NCBI RefSeq assembly: GCF_900142025.1 | Contig: NZ_FQZM01000014.1 | Coordinates: forward strand, 19,910-83,909 | Source: Desulfofundulus thermosubterraneus DSM 16057 | GTDB taxonomy: Bacteria > Bacillota > Desulfotomaculia > Desulfotomaculales > Desulfovirgulaceae | Length of the DNA: 64,000 bases | Direction: 5' to 3' | Shown: piece by piece, positions 55,273 through 63,682 of the stretch | Position numbering within the stretch: position 1 is the first letter of the stretch | Layout: each line of letters opens with the position of its first letter | The notes under the pieces: generated by a model | Told to the model about the DNA's origin: nothing | Database searches by the model: none | Seen by the model: only the letters and a program-made list of their open reading frames with translations | Translations under genes and position numbers: made by a program

Positions 55273-55851
55273 TCACTTAAAAAGCCCAATACTGTCGAAC
55301 CTTTTCTTCGCACGTTTATGTAAGACTTCAAAAGGTACATTAATTGGGCGATTAACTATGGAATTAATCTTTTGATGGATATTTTTTGTATCGTTTAGTC
55401 TAATTATATTAGTAATTATAGCTAATGATAGCACCTCAACATATGATAAACTTACTATGGTAGAATTGAATTCGATAATCCTCTTGGCATTTCTGTCGTC
55501 ACTTAATAGGAAAGGGATATTCAGTTCGTTGGCCAAAGCAAAAGCTTCCCTCTCTCCATCATCTAACGCATATCGAAACGAGTTCATTATAATAGCCATG
55601 GCTGTAATTTCTTCGTGATTAAATACATTATTATCATATATATCTACCATTCTTATCCAACCACACGTTAAAGCCTTTTTAAAAACTTTGAAGAATCTTT
55701 TTTCAAGTTTAGATTCTACTTCTTCAAATACTCTTTTGGGAATAATAACGTCTACAAAAAACTTTTTCAGAATATCCAAGTGACCAGCCTTACATAACTT
55801 AATTAAGACATCGGCATCACTGACTGCAACCGGATTAGACAGGATCTTCAT
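55273..55851 (-). CDS. PIN-domain protein, toxin-like, of an XRE/ImmA cassette
   Basis: 192 residues. The PIN acidic residues are visible: first Asp in SDADVLIKLC, then DDGEREAFALAN and LLSDDRNAKRI. PIN proteins are usually RNases. The gene is very AT-rich against its flanks and overlaps the ImmA/IrrE gene by 17 bases. Last gene of a three-gene operon. A toxin role is plausible, but not shown by sequence. Confidence 0.78.
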   Translation of the reverse strand: MKILSNPVAVSDADVLIKLCKAGHLDILKKFFVDVIIPKRVFEEVESKLEKRFFKVFKKALTCGWIRMVDIYDNNVFNHEEITAMAIIMNSFRYALDDGEREAFALANELNIPFLLSDDRNAKRIIEFNSTIVSLSYVEVLSLAIITNIIRLNDTKNIHQKINSIVNRPINVPFEVLHKRAKKRFDSIGLFK

Positions 55852-56620
55852 GCGTAAATCCCATCTCCTCCGGTTTTTTATTCCATAGGGATAATACCTT
55901 GCTTAACTTATTAAAACTAATCCGGCCTTCATTATAATTTGAATTCAGTGCCAAAATAAGTACTTTGGGAATTTCGGCTTCTGTAGGAACAACCAAATTA
56001 TAAACGCCATATTTCCTGGCAAGATGCTGTAGCACAGGTGCTTTTTCTGGTGTGCTATATTTTTTAAGATGCCCATATACCCTAGGAGATATAAATCCAT
56101 ACTTTAATAATGCATATAACATCGCACTGTAACTTACTCTGAACGTACCCTGCAATGCCATAACAGTTCCCAAATCCACACGATATCTGGTACCAAACCT
56201 ACTCAAAAAAACTTGACGGACTCCTTCTTCAGGCAACAAAAAATACCCAGCAAAAAAATCGGCCAGAATTTCCTTTTCATCGCCTGATTCTTCTCCGGGC
56301 TTGCAAATTAATAATTGCAGATCATTTTTATCATAAAGTAAATGGCTCATTTCGTGAGCGCCGGAAAAAATCTGATGGCCCAGAGACATGTTAGTATTAA
56401 TATAAATTAAAAAGTCTTCCCCCTTTTTGGCAATGAAAGCAGATAAATCCGGATTAGAATCTGGATACCTTAAAACAACTACGTTGAGCCTCCGTTCAAT
56501 CAAATCAAAAATATCCGCAATCGGTTCTATTCCAAGTCCCCAAGCTCGACGAATTTCTTCGGCACGACTTCGGGCTAAAATATCTAGCTCTTTTTTGCGC
56601 TGCTTGGTAATTTTAGCCAT
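55835..56620 (-). CDS. ImmA/IrrE-family metallopeptidase, AT-rich cassette
   Basis: 261 residues. The zinc site is GAHEMSHLLYD (HExxH) with the third ligand in EILADFFAGYFLLP. The C-terminal half is unlike ImmA and may be a target-binding part. Such peptidases cut XRE repressors. It overlaps both neighbours, 8 bases with the XRE gene and 17 bases with the PIN gene. Confidence 0.85.
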   Translation of the reverse strand: MAKITKQRKKELDILARSRAEEIRRAWGLGIEPIADIFDLIERRLNVVVLRYPDSNPDLSAFIAKKGEDFLIYINTNMSLGHQIFSGAHEMSHLLYDKNDLQLLICKPGEESGDEKEILADFFAGYFLLPEEGVRQVFLSRFGTRYRVDLGTVMALQGTFRVSYSAMLYALLKYGFISPRVYGHLKKYSTPEKAPVLQHLARKYGVYNLVVPTEAEIPKVLILALNSNYNEGRISFNKLSKVLSLWNKKPEEMGFTHEDPV

Positions 56621-56975
56621 TTCCCGTCCTCCACAATCTGATTTGGCCTAATACTTCTTCGAAAATACGATCTAGTTTTTCTATAGACTCTATCAACGCA
56701 GGGTTATTTTTATCCTGTTTAGCCCGAAACCGCCCAACCAGTGTGCAATCTTCCTCTTCTACAGGGCGGGTTAAGTCATCGGTAGAAACACTCAACGCAT
56801 CTGCGATGAGACGCAATTCCAAACTATTTAAGGCTTTCTTACCCCCCTCAATTTTAGTCACTACGGGACGGGAAAGACCGATCCGGGAAGCAAGTTCTTC
56901 CTGAGACATGTTGCACTGTTCCCGTAAAATTCTGATTCGCTCACCAATTTCGGAAAACGAAGGCAATCTGGACAT
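56613..56975 (-). CDS. XRE-family repressor of the AT-rich cassette
   Basis: 120 residues; helix-turn-helix in the first 65 (LREQCNMSQEELASRIGLSRPVVTKIEGGKKAL). The tail SIEKLDRIFEEVLGQ is helical. First gene of the operon. Two operator-like palindromes lie just upstream (56994-57050), so self-repression is likely. Confidence 0.88.
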   Translation of the reverse strand: MSRLPSFSEIGERIRILREQCNMSQEELASRIGLSRPVVTKIEGGKKALNSLELRLIADALSVSTDDLTRPVEEEDCTLVGRFRAKQDKNNPALIESIEKLDRIFEEVLGQIRLWRTGNG

Positions 56976-56993
56976 TTAAAACACCCCCTTCTT

Positions 56994-57050
56994 GTAACAT
57001 TATGTTACCGCTTTTATTACTCATATTCAAGAGAGGTTACAATATGTTAC
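56994..57050 (-). promoter_or_regulatory. Twin operators GTAACATTATGTTAC-type for the XRE cassette
   Basis: GTAACATTATGTTAC at 56994-57008 and GTTACAATATGTTAC at 57036-57050, centres 42 bases apart, about four helical turns. They stand right before the XRE gene and would cover its promoter (TTGAAT...TAACAT on the minus strand). The spacing suggests two dimers binding on one face. Confidence 0.72.
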
Positions 57051-57132
57051 AAAAATAATTTTCGACACCCCTCGACAAAACCCCCAATAAACAACAAAAA
57101 GCCCTTCCGGCTCTTTTCTTTCGTTCCCTTCC

Positions 57133-57642
57133 CTACGGCACCCAGTCCTCCGGGTTTGGCACTTCGTATCCCATGATTCTCAGCAGTTCCGACCCCCTGG
57201 TTTCGAGATTGCTGATTACCAGGTCCGCCGCGGCCCGGCAGAAACCGTATAGCTCCGCAAACCGGTACACGTTGTACCCGGAGTCTTCAAACCCCTGCTT
57301 GTCCCACATCAGTGCATAAATGAGGCCGCCAAGGTCCGCTTCGAGTTCGTACCTGGCCGGACGCTTCGTTGGGATTGTCTCGATGAAAAATCGGGTCATT
57401 CCGGGATGCAGTATCTGGTGGGTAATTTCGTGGAACAGGGTGCCGTTTTTCCGGTAAGGAGGCAATGAACTGTCGACAGCAATCACGCGCAAGCCAGCAA
57501 AGAAAAATGAAATACCGTGCAGGCGGCGGTAGGGGATTTCCAGAACCAGCAGTCCGCAGCGTTCAGCCATTTCTCGGGGGTGGAGGAGGCCGTGTTTTTC
57601 GATGAGGGATTTCACGGTTTTCAAGATGCGATCAAACATCAT
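57133..57642 (-). CDS. ImmA/IrrE-family metallopeptidase of the phage switch
   Basis: 169 residues. Zinc motif FHEITHQILHP and downstream EADLGGLI. GC-rich, unlike the peptidase at 55835, so of separate origin. ATG 57642 (or 57639) lies about 11 bases after AAGGTGG. Next to a repressor (57775), the typical ImmA-ImmR layout, in which the peptidase cuts the repressor to release the element. Confidence 0.82.
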   Translation of the reverse strand: MMFDRILKTVKSLIEKHGLLHPREMAERCGLLVLEIPYRRLHGISFFFAGLRVIAVDSSLPPYRKNGTLFHEITHQILHPGMTRFFIETIPTKRPARYELEADLGGLIYALMWDKQGFEDSGYNVYRFAELYGFCRAAADLVISNLETRGSELLRIMGYEVPNPEDWVP

Positions 57643-57774
57643 AAACCGGGAACCACCTTGCAAGGAAAACACTTGTTCTATTTTATAATAGGGCAGTTGC
57701 GCCGGTTGTTACAGGATAAACATGGAAATTATTGAGGTAAATCTTCGACTTTAATTTACAGGGTACGACAAAAT

Positions 57775-58323
57775 TCACCCTGCCCCTACGGCGGCCGCCA
57801 GACAGTCACTCGCCACCCCCTTCATCCCCGCCACGGCTTTTTTTAGGTTCGCCTTGTACTTGAGTATAGCGACCACGGTGTCCCGGATGTCCAATAATAT
57901 GTCTTCGTCCATTTCACCGACCGGTTTGCCGTCGAACATGACGTGGTCGGATCTCAGGACCAGCTCCAGCGCTTCTTCGACGGTGAGAGTGTCGGGCTCC
58001 CTATTCTCAATGCGACGAAGAAGCTCAAAAAAGGGGTCTTCAGTTTTGGAAACAGGTTCAGTGTTGGAGGTTTGTTTGATTGGTTTAGGGGGTGAATCAA
58101 TATATCCAACGATTTTAAGCAATTCTTCATAAGGATAGTTGTATGCCTTAGATATTTTTTGGAGAACTTCCACGGAAGGTTTTATTTCTTTACCTGTTCT
58201 AGGGTCCACTCCTTTTTCTAAAAGGCTAAGGTAGGTATGACTTACTCCTATTAGCTTAGCGGCTTCTCTAAGTGGTAAATCTTTCCGAAGTTCCTTCAAC
58301 AGCGCTCCCAATTGTGTTTTCAA
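57775..58323 (-). CDS. XRE-family (CI/ImmR-like) repressor
   Basis: 182 residues; helix-turn-helix at the N-terminus (LPLREAAKLIGVSHTYLSLLEKG), then a linker and a helical C-terminus. TTG 58323 is chosen because GGAGGTG is 7 bases before it; an ATG five codons earlier lies inside that site. Divergent to a Cro-like gene, with operators in between. Confidence 0.82.
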   Translation of the reverse strand: MKTQLGALLKELRKDLPLREAAKLIGVSHTYLSLLEKGVDPRTGKEIKPSVEVLQKISKAYNYPYEELLKIVGYIDSPPKPIKQTSNTEPVSKTEDPFFELLRRIENREPDTLTVEEALELVLRSDHVMFDGKPVGEMDEDILLDIRDTVVAILKYKANLKKAVAGMKGVASDCLAAAVGAG

Positions 58324-58347
58324 AAGAAACACCTCCATAGTTCTTTT

Positions 58348-58377
58348 GTAAAGCTTACTTTACCTTATTGTAAAGCG
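58348..58377. promoter_or_regulatory. Operator GTAAAGCTTACTTTAC plus half-site
   Basis: A palindrome GTAAAG-CTTA-CTTTAC at 58348-58363, with a half site GTAAAGCG at 58370-58377, both just upstream of the leftward repressor gene. It differs from the rightward operators, so the two regulators may each own a site type. Confidence 0.6.
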
Positions 58378-58417
58378 AGGTTTCCTTTTAGGAAAGGTCT
58401 GGGGCAAAAAATTTTTT

Positions 58418-58458
58418 GTTAAACATGCTTGACATCAATGTAAAACATGTTATACAAT
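58418..58458 (+). promoter_or_regulatory. Rightward switch promoter with two operators
   Basis: TTGACA (58429-58434) and TACAAT (58453-58458) form a strong promoter with 18-base spacing for the Cro-like gene. Operators GTTAAACATGCTTGAC (58418-58433) and GTAAAACATGTTATAC (58440-58455) cover both boxes, 22 bases apart. A third copy, GTACAACATGTTTTAC, lies inside the 3' end of the Cro-like gene (58679-58694), which could allow a DNA loop. Confidence 0.75.
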
Positions 58459-58486
58459 CTTAACTAGGAACTAGGGGGTTTTAACA

Positions 58487-58729
58487 ATGAATCGGTTACG
58501 TGAATTCAGATGCTCCCGACAAATTAGCCAACAGAAATTAGCTGAAGCTATCGGAGTTTCCAGACAAACGATAAATGCGATAGAACGAGGACGTACTAAA
58601 CGCCCTTCCGATGAAATAATGCTTGCGATTGCTGATTATTTTGAAGTTCCTGTTGAACAAATTTTTTATACCCCTCTTGTACAACATGTTTTACAAAAGG
58701 AAAAAGATTTAAACATAAAATCTGCATAA
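58487..58729 (+). CDS. Small XRE (Cro-like) regulator
   Basis: 80 residues, almost only a helix-turn-helix domain (SQQKLAEAIGVSRQTINAIERGR). AT-rich like its operators. AGGGGG precedes the ATG. It is the first gene of the rightward block and faces the CI-like repressor gene. Confidence 0.88.
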   Translation: MNRLREFRCSRQISQQKLAEAIGVSRQTINAIERGRTKRPSDEIMLAIADYFEVPVEQIFYTPLVQHVLQKEKDLNIKSA

Positions 58730-58878
58730 AGTATCCCCACTTTTCTTATCCGTGGCCGCACTAGGAAACCACCCTTACAATGTACCACCCGGTAGAAACC
58801 AGAGCAGCGAATCCCCACCAAATACGGCGAGAGACGGGCGGGTGGAATTAAAAAAAACAGAAAGGAAGGTGATCCACA

Positions 58879-58965
58879 ATGCGCTACACGATTTTCCGCT
58901 ACTCCGGCCCGGTCCGGGGGCTCCTGGAAGCGATACAAGCATGGGTACGGCAGAACATTCACTGA
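58879..58965 (+). CDS. 28-aa phage-type small protein
   Basis: AAGGAAGGTG is 9 bases before the ATG. The peptide starts MRYTIFRYSGPVRGLL. It lies in the rightward operon between the Cro-like gene and a zinc-ribbon gene. Translation is supported by the ribosome site only. Confidence 0.45.
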   Translation: MRYTIFRYSGPVRGLLEAIQAWVRQNIH

Positions 58966-58981
58966 AAAGGAGCGGTGAAAC

Positions 58982-59209
58982 ATGATCTGTGAAATCACCG
59001 AACTGGAAGCGGTCAGGGTGAAGTGCCCCTACTGCGGCGTGCGCTTCTACCAGGTTTACACGGGGAACGGATGGCGGCCGGACAAATGTCCGGAGTGCCG
59101 GAGGGACATTTCGGGACTCATGAGCGGCGATTTAGAAACGGAGGGTCCTTTCTACCTGCCCGTCAGGATGAATCCAGTCGACGGCAGGCTCTGCGAAAGC
59201 CGGATTTAA
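58982..59209 (+). CDS. Small zinc-ribbon protein
   Basis: 75 residues with CPYCG and CPEC, a four-cysteine zinc ribbon, at residues 15-38. AAAGGAGCGG precedes the ATG. Role unknown; small ribbons of this kind are common in phage early regions. Confidence 0.65.
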   Translation: MICEITELEAVRVKCPYCGVRFYQVYTGNGWRPDKCPECRRDISGLMSGDLETEGPFYLPVRMNPVDGRLCESRI

Positions 59210-59229
59210 CCCGGAGGTGAACAAGAAAA

Positions 59230-59670
59230 ATGCCGGCGCAGGTGATCCTCCTTCCCGGCCAGCCCGCGGTGCGGCCGGAAAACCGGGAAACGGAGCGGAT
59301 AAAGGAAAAACTGCTTTCCCTTCCCGCGGAGATAGCCGAGGCTAAGAAAATGGCCCGGGAACAAAAAACAGCCGCAGACGAAATCCGCGGCCAAATGCAA
59401 AACATAGAGGCGGAAATATTGTACCAAATAAATACGGCTACTAACAATGCCGGGAAACCCTTATTCGGCAACGAAACCATGAGAAATGCGGAGCTGAAGC
59501 GCCGTCTGGCGCAAAACCCGGAGTACCAGGAGCTCAAGGCAGCCCTGCAAGCGGTGGAAGCCGGGCTCTTTGAGGCGGAAGCACTTGTGAACCAGTTAAT
59601 AGACGAGTTCCGGGCCTGGAAGGCCGTGGCCGAACTCACGGCGGCGGAACTGGCCGCTTTCAAGAACTAA
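59230..59670 (+). CDS. Coiled-coil hypothetical protein of the mobile block
   Basis: 146 residues, nearly all helical and charged, with heptad-like stretches (ERIKEKLLSLPAEIAEAKKMA, ELKAALQAVEAGLFEAEALV). This style is seen in phage accessory proteins next to single-strand annealing or replication genes. No exact family. GGAGGTG upstream. Confidence 0.6.
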   Translation: MPAQVILLPGQPAVRPENRETERIKEKLLSLPAEIAEAKKMAREQKTAADEIRGQMQNIEAEILYQINTATNNAGKPLFGNETMRNAELKRRLAQNPEYQELKAALQAVEAGLFEAEALVNQLIDEFRAWKAVAELTAAELAAFKN

Positions 59671-59695
59671 AAACCCGGAAAGGAGCGAAATATCC

Positions 59696-60481
59696 GTGCA
59701 AAAACAAAATAACCTCGCGGTGGTAGAGACTCCCAAATTCGAGCTGGCGGTGCTTGACGGCGCAAACCAGGAAAACCTGGAAGAGCTTATCAAGGAAAAC
59801 TTCGGGGACGTGGAAATTACCTCCATTTTCGACCGGGTGAAATTCCCGACGGGAGGAGCTTTGAATTTCGAGCTTCCCGGAGAAGATCCGGAGAACCCGG
59901 TCTTGGTACCTGAAATCGTAGGGGTGATCCTGGATCATCACCGGGTCAACGCTTACTGGCCTGGTGAGTTTACGGGAGAGGGAAACCCGCCCCAGTGCTA
60001 CAGCCACGACGGGGTGCACGGGATGGGCAACCCTGGCGGGCTTTGTGCTACTTGCCCTCTAAATAAACCCGGCACCAAAGGCGAAAAGAGGAAGGCTTGC
60101 AAGAACATGTGGAAACTCTACGTCCTGACTTCGGGAGAAGCCTTCCCCATGGAACTGACTCTGCCGCCCACATCCCTCAACGCTTTTTACCGGTTCCTGA
60201 AGGCGTTCACGTTCCGGAACAGGCTGAAATTACATCAAGCCGTGGTAAAAATCGGCCTGAAGCGGGTGAAGAACGCCAACAACATCCCGTACGCGGAAGC
60301 GACGTTCGCTGTAGTGGAAAAACTGGGTGACGAGCAGTACGGAAAAGTCAAAGAATACGCCGAAGCGCTGAAACCAATCCTCCGTCGGCCCCCAGCGATC
60401 CGGCCGAGCGAAGCGGCGGTAGACATCCCGGCGGAAGAAGTCGCTCAAGGAGACCAGGCTTTCGAGGAACTCCCGTTCTAA
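59696..60481 (+). CDS. Hypothetical protein with Cys/His cluster, mobile block
   Basis: 261 residues. I do not recognise a family. The middle has a likely metal site (CYSHDGVHG...CATCPLN...CKNMWK). The C-terminus is acidic and ends FEELPF, like the acidic tip of single-strand DNA-binding proteins; the whole may be an SSB-like replication factor, but this is a guess. GTG start behind AAAGGAG. Confidence 0.6.
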   Translation: MQKQNNLAVVETPKFELAVLDGANQENLEELIKENFGDVEITSIFDRVKFPTGGALNFELPGEDPENPVLVPEIVGVILDHHRVNAYWPGEFTGEGNPPQCYSHDGVHGMGNPGGLCATCPLNKPGTKGEKRKACKNMWKLYVLTSGEAFPMELTLPPTSLNAFYRFLKAFTFRNRLKLHQAVVKIGLKRVKNANNIPYAEATFAVVEKLGDEQYGKVKEYAEALKPILRRPPAIRPSEAAVDIPAEEVAQGDQAFEELPF

Positions 60482-60553
60482 CTAGCTCGGCAGTCCGGGC
60501 GGGGGAGGTCCCGCCCGGATCCAACCAAGCTGAATTAGAAAGGAGCATAAACT

Positions 60554-60931
60554 GTGTCTGATGTCAAAAGAAAGCCCGAAGTTACAGAAGAAGATATTTG
60601 GAAGGAGCCTGTTGTAGCATTTTTGATTACAAAAATCCCTTATTATTCTAAGGGTCCTAACGGAAGGGAACGCAAGTACGCTGTCAATTGCTATCCGATC
60701 ACCTTCGATTGGGAAGGAGCCACCTCAAATGATACGGGAGTTGAGCTGGAGGAGGAAGAAAGAGTACTCGGGATAATTCCTGCCCCGCCAGGATCCTTTT
60801 TGGTGATGGGCTTTCCTCCTGGCGATGACGTGGCAGTAAAACTCGGTTACGAATTTTCGGGAGCATCCAATCCGGACTGGAAAGAGGAACTGGCTCGGAA
60901 AAGCAAAGAAAACCAACTAACTAACTGGTAA
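60554..60931 (+). CDS. Hypothetical protein, 125 aa, mobile block
   Basis: Unrecognised. Mixed alpha/beta composition with several Pro/Gly turns (IPAPPGSFLVMGFPPGD), no membrane segment. GTG start behind AAAGGAGC. It ends 3 bases before the first 195-bp repeat. Confidence 0.6.
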   Translation: MSDVKRKPEVTEEDIWKEPVVAFLITKIPYYSKGPNGRERKYAVNCYPITFDWEGATSNDTGVELEEEERVLGIIPAPPGSFLVMGFPPGDDVAVKLGYEFSGASNPDWKEELARKSKENQLTNW

Positions 60932-60933
60932 AT

Positions 60934-61128
60934 AAATCCATAAATCCCACTTGACCAGAGGGTATTTCTTGAGTGGTCAAGTAAAAATCCAGCAACGACG
61001 CGGGTTTCAAGGAACACTTGACCACAGTTGACCACTGAATGTCCGTTCAGTGGTCAACTAAAAAATCCAGTAATGACGCGGGTTTGAAGGCTTACTGGAC
61101 CACAAGTAAAGCAAAAAATCGATTTTTT
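60934..61128 (+). repeat. 195-bp direct repeat, copy 1
   Basis: Matches copy 2 (61882-62076, distance 948) with about three mismatches and no gap. It contains TTGACCAC/GTGGTCAA boxes, among them a perfect inverted repeat with 12-bp arms (61028-61039, 61046-61057). It also contains two diverged tandem subunits that each begin AGTGGTCAA and contain GACGCGGGTTT. The second subunit can be read WSTKKSSNDAGLKAYWTT; two of its differences from the first are silent, so it may descend from coding DNA. Confidence 0.85.
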
Positions 61129-61154
61129 TCCACCTCTGCTCTGGAGGTGCACTT

Positions 61155-61871
61155 ATGCCAAAGAAGTATTCCTTTTTTGAGGAAGATGGCAAAATATGGG
61201 CTGAAGACGAAGAAGGAAACGTAACCTGTATATGTACTACGCTGGCCAATATCATGAGAATTGAAATTTACGAAGAAAAAGGAGAACGGTGGTACGTAAC
61301 GACTCTCGGCGAACCCTTTTGTTGCGATGTCCGGAGTTTGGTGAAAAAAGGAGGCAGTGGGATCGCGCACGCGATAACCTCTGCCGGCGCGTGGGTGAAC
61401 CCGAAGCTCCTGGGCTTGTATTTTGACGAGATGATTGTGCAAAAGTGGAACGAACTCATATTGAATGCCCGAAAAGTAGAAAACAACGACAACGACCCGG
61501 AAGCAATGTCAGTGTACGAAGCATTCTGGGAATGGGTCGATAATTGCCTGGAACAGTTCGGCACAAATTACGGCGAAGGCAACTTCGGGTTTATCCTCAA
61601 CCAGGAAGGCTTGCGTATCGCTGTAGTCTGGGTTTCCACGCTGGCTAAGTTTTTTCATGATTTTAGGATAAGAGAGAAGAACGTCAGGGAATCGGTTTTA
61701 AATTACTGGAAAAAACAAAAATGGTTGGGCGGCTTAAAAGATAAAAAGTTTGACGTTGACGCACTTGAACAAAACAGATTTCAAACTCGTGCCTGGCACA
61801 GAGAATCAGGCAGAACTCGGAGAGCTTATGCAGTATCTACCGCTGGCCTTGAAAAAATTTTTTCTTCCTGA
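61155..61871 (+). CDS. Hypothetical protein, 238 aa, between the 195-bp repeats
   Basis: I do not recognise it. The N-terminus (YSFFEEDGKIWAEDEEGN) suggests small beta strands; the middle has a possible helical core (VYEAFWEWVDNCLEQFG). The last part is basic (WHRESGRTRRAYAVST). There is a weak similarity in style to DUF927-type primase/helicase N-terminal parts, not enough for a call. CTGGAGGTG precedes the ATG. Because it is flanked by direct repeats, it may be gained or lost as a unit. Confidence 0.6.
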   Translation: MPKKYSFFEEDGKIWAEDEEGNVTCICTTLANIMRIEIYEEKGERWYVTTLGEPFCCDVRSLVKKGGSGIAHAITSAGAWVNPKLLGLYFDEMIVQKWNELILNARKVENNDNDPEAMSVYEAFWEWVDNCLEQFGTNYGEGNFGFILNQEGLRIAVVWVSTLAKFFHDFRIREKNVRESVLNYWKKQKWLGGLKDKKFDVDALEQNRFQTRAWHRESGRTRRAYAVSTAGLEKIFSS

Positions 61872-61881
61872 ATTAACAATG

Positions 61882-62076
61882 AAATCCATAAATCCCACTT
61901 GACCAGAGGGTATTTCCTGAGTGGTCAAGTAAAAATCCAGCAACGACGCGGGTTTCAAGGAACACTTGACCACAGTTGACCACTGAATGACCATTCAGTG
62001 GTCAACTAAAAAATCCAGTAATGACGCGGGTTTGAAGGCTTACTGGACCACAAGTAAAGCAAAAAATCGATTTTTT
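61882..62076 (+). repeat. 195-bp direct repeat, copy 2
   Basis: The inverted repeat lies at 61976-61987 and 61994-62005 with spacer TGACCA (TGTCCG in copy 1). After this copy the sequence leads into another unknown gene. Near identity of the two copies means a recent duplication or gene conversion. Confidence 0.85.
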
Positions 62077-62097
62077 CAAGACAGGGGTAACAAAAGA

Positions 62098-62874
62098 ATG
62101 GGCTGGTATCCCAAAAAGGTAAAACCATCGAAGAAACGCACCACCAGTCATTCCCAAAACAGGAATAGCTCACATCTCATTAAAATAACTTCCTGGCTTA
62201 CAGCACGAATAAGTGTCGCCGAATCCCGCGATCCCGAGCTCCGGCGCCTGAAACACCTCCTGACTTCCTTGTCGGAGACCAGAGCAAAAGTCGATGTCCG
62301 CCCCGTGAGCCTGGCTGAGATAGAGCGGCAGTGGAAATTCGACCGGCTGCAGGGCCGGGCCACCAGCTACTACACCCTGGAAGAACAGGTATTAACGGCC
62401 GACCTGCCCTATGTGTTGACGATGCACAACAGGGAGGTCGTGACGGGGCAAATAGAGAGTCGCCGTCGGGAGCTGGCCTGGGAAGTAGCGCGGGACTTCT
62501 GGCCCCTGTGGTCCCTGGACGGGGACGAGCGCCGGGCCGTGCTGGCCCTGGCCGGCGTCCGGGAACCGTCGCCGCACGCCGGGCCGCAACCGCTCCCCCT
62601 GGAAGCGGCAGCGCAGTACGCGGTCAGGGTCAGGGGGTCCCGCCGCGCGGAAGACGACTGGGAGCCGGACCCCGAGGTGCTGGAGGTCATGGAGGGGTGG
62701 CGGGGGTGGTTTTCCGAAGGGGACCTGCACCGCATGGCCGTGGCCGAGGCCGGTGCCGGCGGGAAGCTGGAAAAGGGCAGGAAGCTGATGGTGATCTACG
62801 GGAGTTCGGGGAGGAACTATCAAAAGGGGGATACGCATGAGCCACTTTTTCACGATAGTCATAGTCAACCCTGA
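62098..62874 (+). CDS. Hypothetical protein, 258 aa, mobile block
   Basis: Unrecognised; the N-terminus is basic (YPKKVKPSKKRTTSHSQ), and the main part is charged and helical (SLAEIERQWKFDRLQGR, EVARDFWPLWSLDGDERRAVLAL). A longer frame from 61987 would use the repeat as its first 37 codons; ATG 62098 with AGGGG nearby is taken instead. It overlaps the next gene by 38 bases in another frame. Confidence 0.55.
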   Translation: MGWYPKKVKPSKKRTTSHSQNRNSSHLIKITSWLTARISVAESRDPELRRLKHLLTSLSETRAKVDVRPVSLAEIERQWKFDRLQGRATSYYTLEEQVLTADLPYVLTMHNREVVTGQIESRRRELAWEVARDFWPLWSLDGDERRAVLALAGVREPSPHAGPQPLPLEAAAQYAVRVRGSRRAEDDWEPDPEVLEVMEGWRGWFSEGDLHRMAVAEAGAGGKLEKGRKLMVIYGSSGRNYQKGDTHEPLFHDSHSQP

Positions 62875-63544
62875 AGTTGAGGACATCGAAGCCGAGGTCG
62901 CCAGGTTGCTGGCACCTTACGATGAAAACATCGAGGTAGAGCCTTACGAAACCGATTGTTGGTGCGTAGGCCGAAAAGCATACCTGGAATCATGCAAAAT
63001 AGCCGACAAAAAATGCCAGTCGCTAAATGAGATTCAAGAGAAGTTCTGGAACGAATTCTGGACCGACGAACGGAAAAAAGAAGCACTCGAAAATCCTGAT
63101 ATATTCGAGGTTGCAGACAGAGAATGGGCAAACTTTCCTGACCGGTGCGAATGGGAGCGTGTCCGCGAACATGCGGAGAAAGAGCACCCGCTGTACCAAA
63201 ACCCGGACCCGGAATGCCGGGATTGCGGCGGTACAGGTAAACGCACAACCACATATAACCCGCAGGCAAAATGGGACTGGTGGGTTATAGGCGGCCGCTA
63301 TAATGGGCTCGTCGGAAACGGTTCAGCAAACCCCAATACTGCCCCAGTATCCGTGTTGTTGGAAAAAGGTGTCATACCGTTCGCCATTATCACGCCGGAC
63401 GGGAAATGGCACGAACGGGGCGAAATGGGATGGTTTGGCATCGTTTCAAACGAAAAAGAGGAGGATGTCTGGATCAAAGAGATCCGGAGCATTCTCGAAA
63501 AACATCAAAACTGCCTGGCGGTAGGATGCGATTTGCACATTTAA
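62837..63544 (+). CDS. Phage-type hypothetical protein with CxxCGGTG zinc motif
   Basis: 235 residues. The motif CRDCGGTGKR resembles a single DnaJ-type zinc repeat and is followed by KWDWWVIGGRYNG. Proteins of this build occur in phages and plasmids; function not known to me. AAAAGGGGG precedes the ATG. Last gene before the terminator. Confidence 0.65.
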   Translation: MSHFFTIVIVNPEVEDIEAEVARLLAPYDENIEVEPYETDCWCVGRKAYLESCKIADKKCQSLNEIQEKFWNEFWTDERKKEALENPDIFEVADREWANFPDRCEWERVREHAEKEHPLYQNPDPECRDCGGTGKRTTTYNPQAKWDWWVIGGRYNGLVGNGSANPNTAPVSVLLEKGVIPFAIITPDGKWHERGEMGWFGIVSNEKEEDVWIKEIRSILEKHQNCLAVGCDLHI

Positions 63545-63682
63545 TGTATGGGCCTGCTTGGGATTCGTGTAGCTTATCACGCAAAACGGGAAAATTTCTC
63601 ACATCAAAATGAAACAAAATAATTTTTATATTTATGCAATCCTAGCGTAGGAAATTACGCCTATTTTGGTTACCCTAAATAA

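Noticed and set aside
61039..61224. A short frame starting inside 195-bp repeat copy 1 (WSTKKSSNDAG...)
   Set aside because: The start is the spacer of the inverted repeat, and the frame ends inside the next gene in another phase; more likely repeat DNA than a separate gene.
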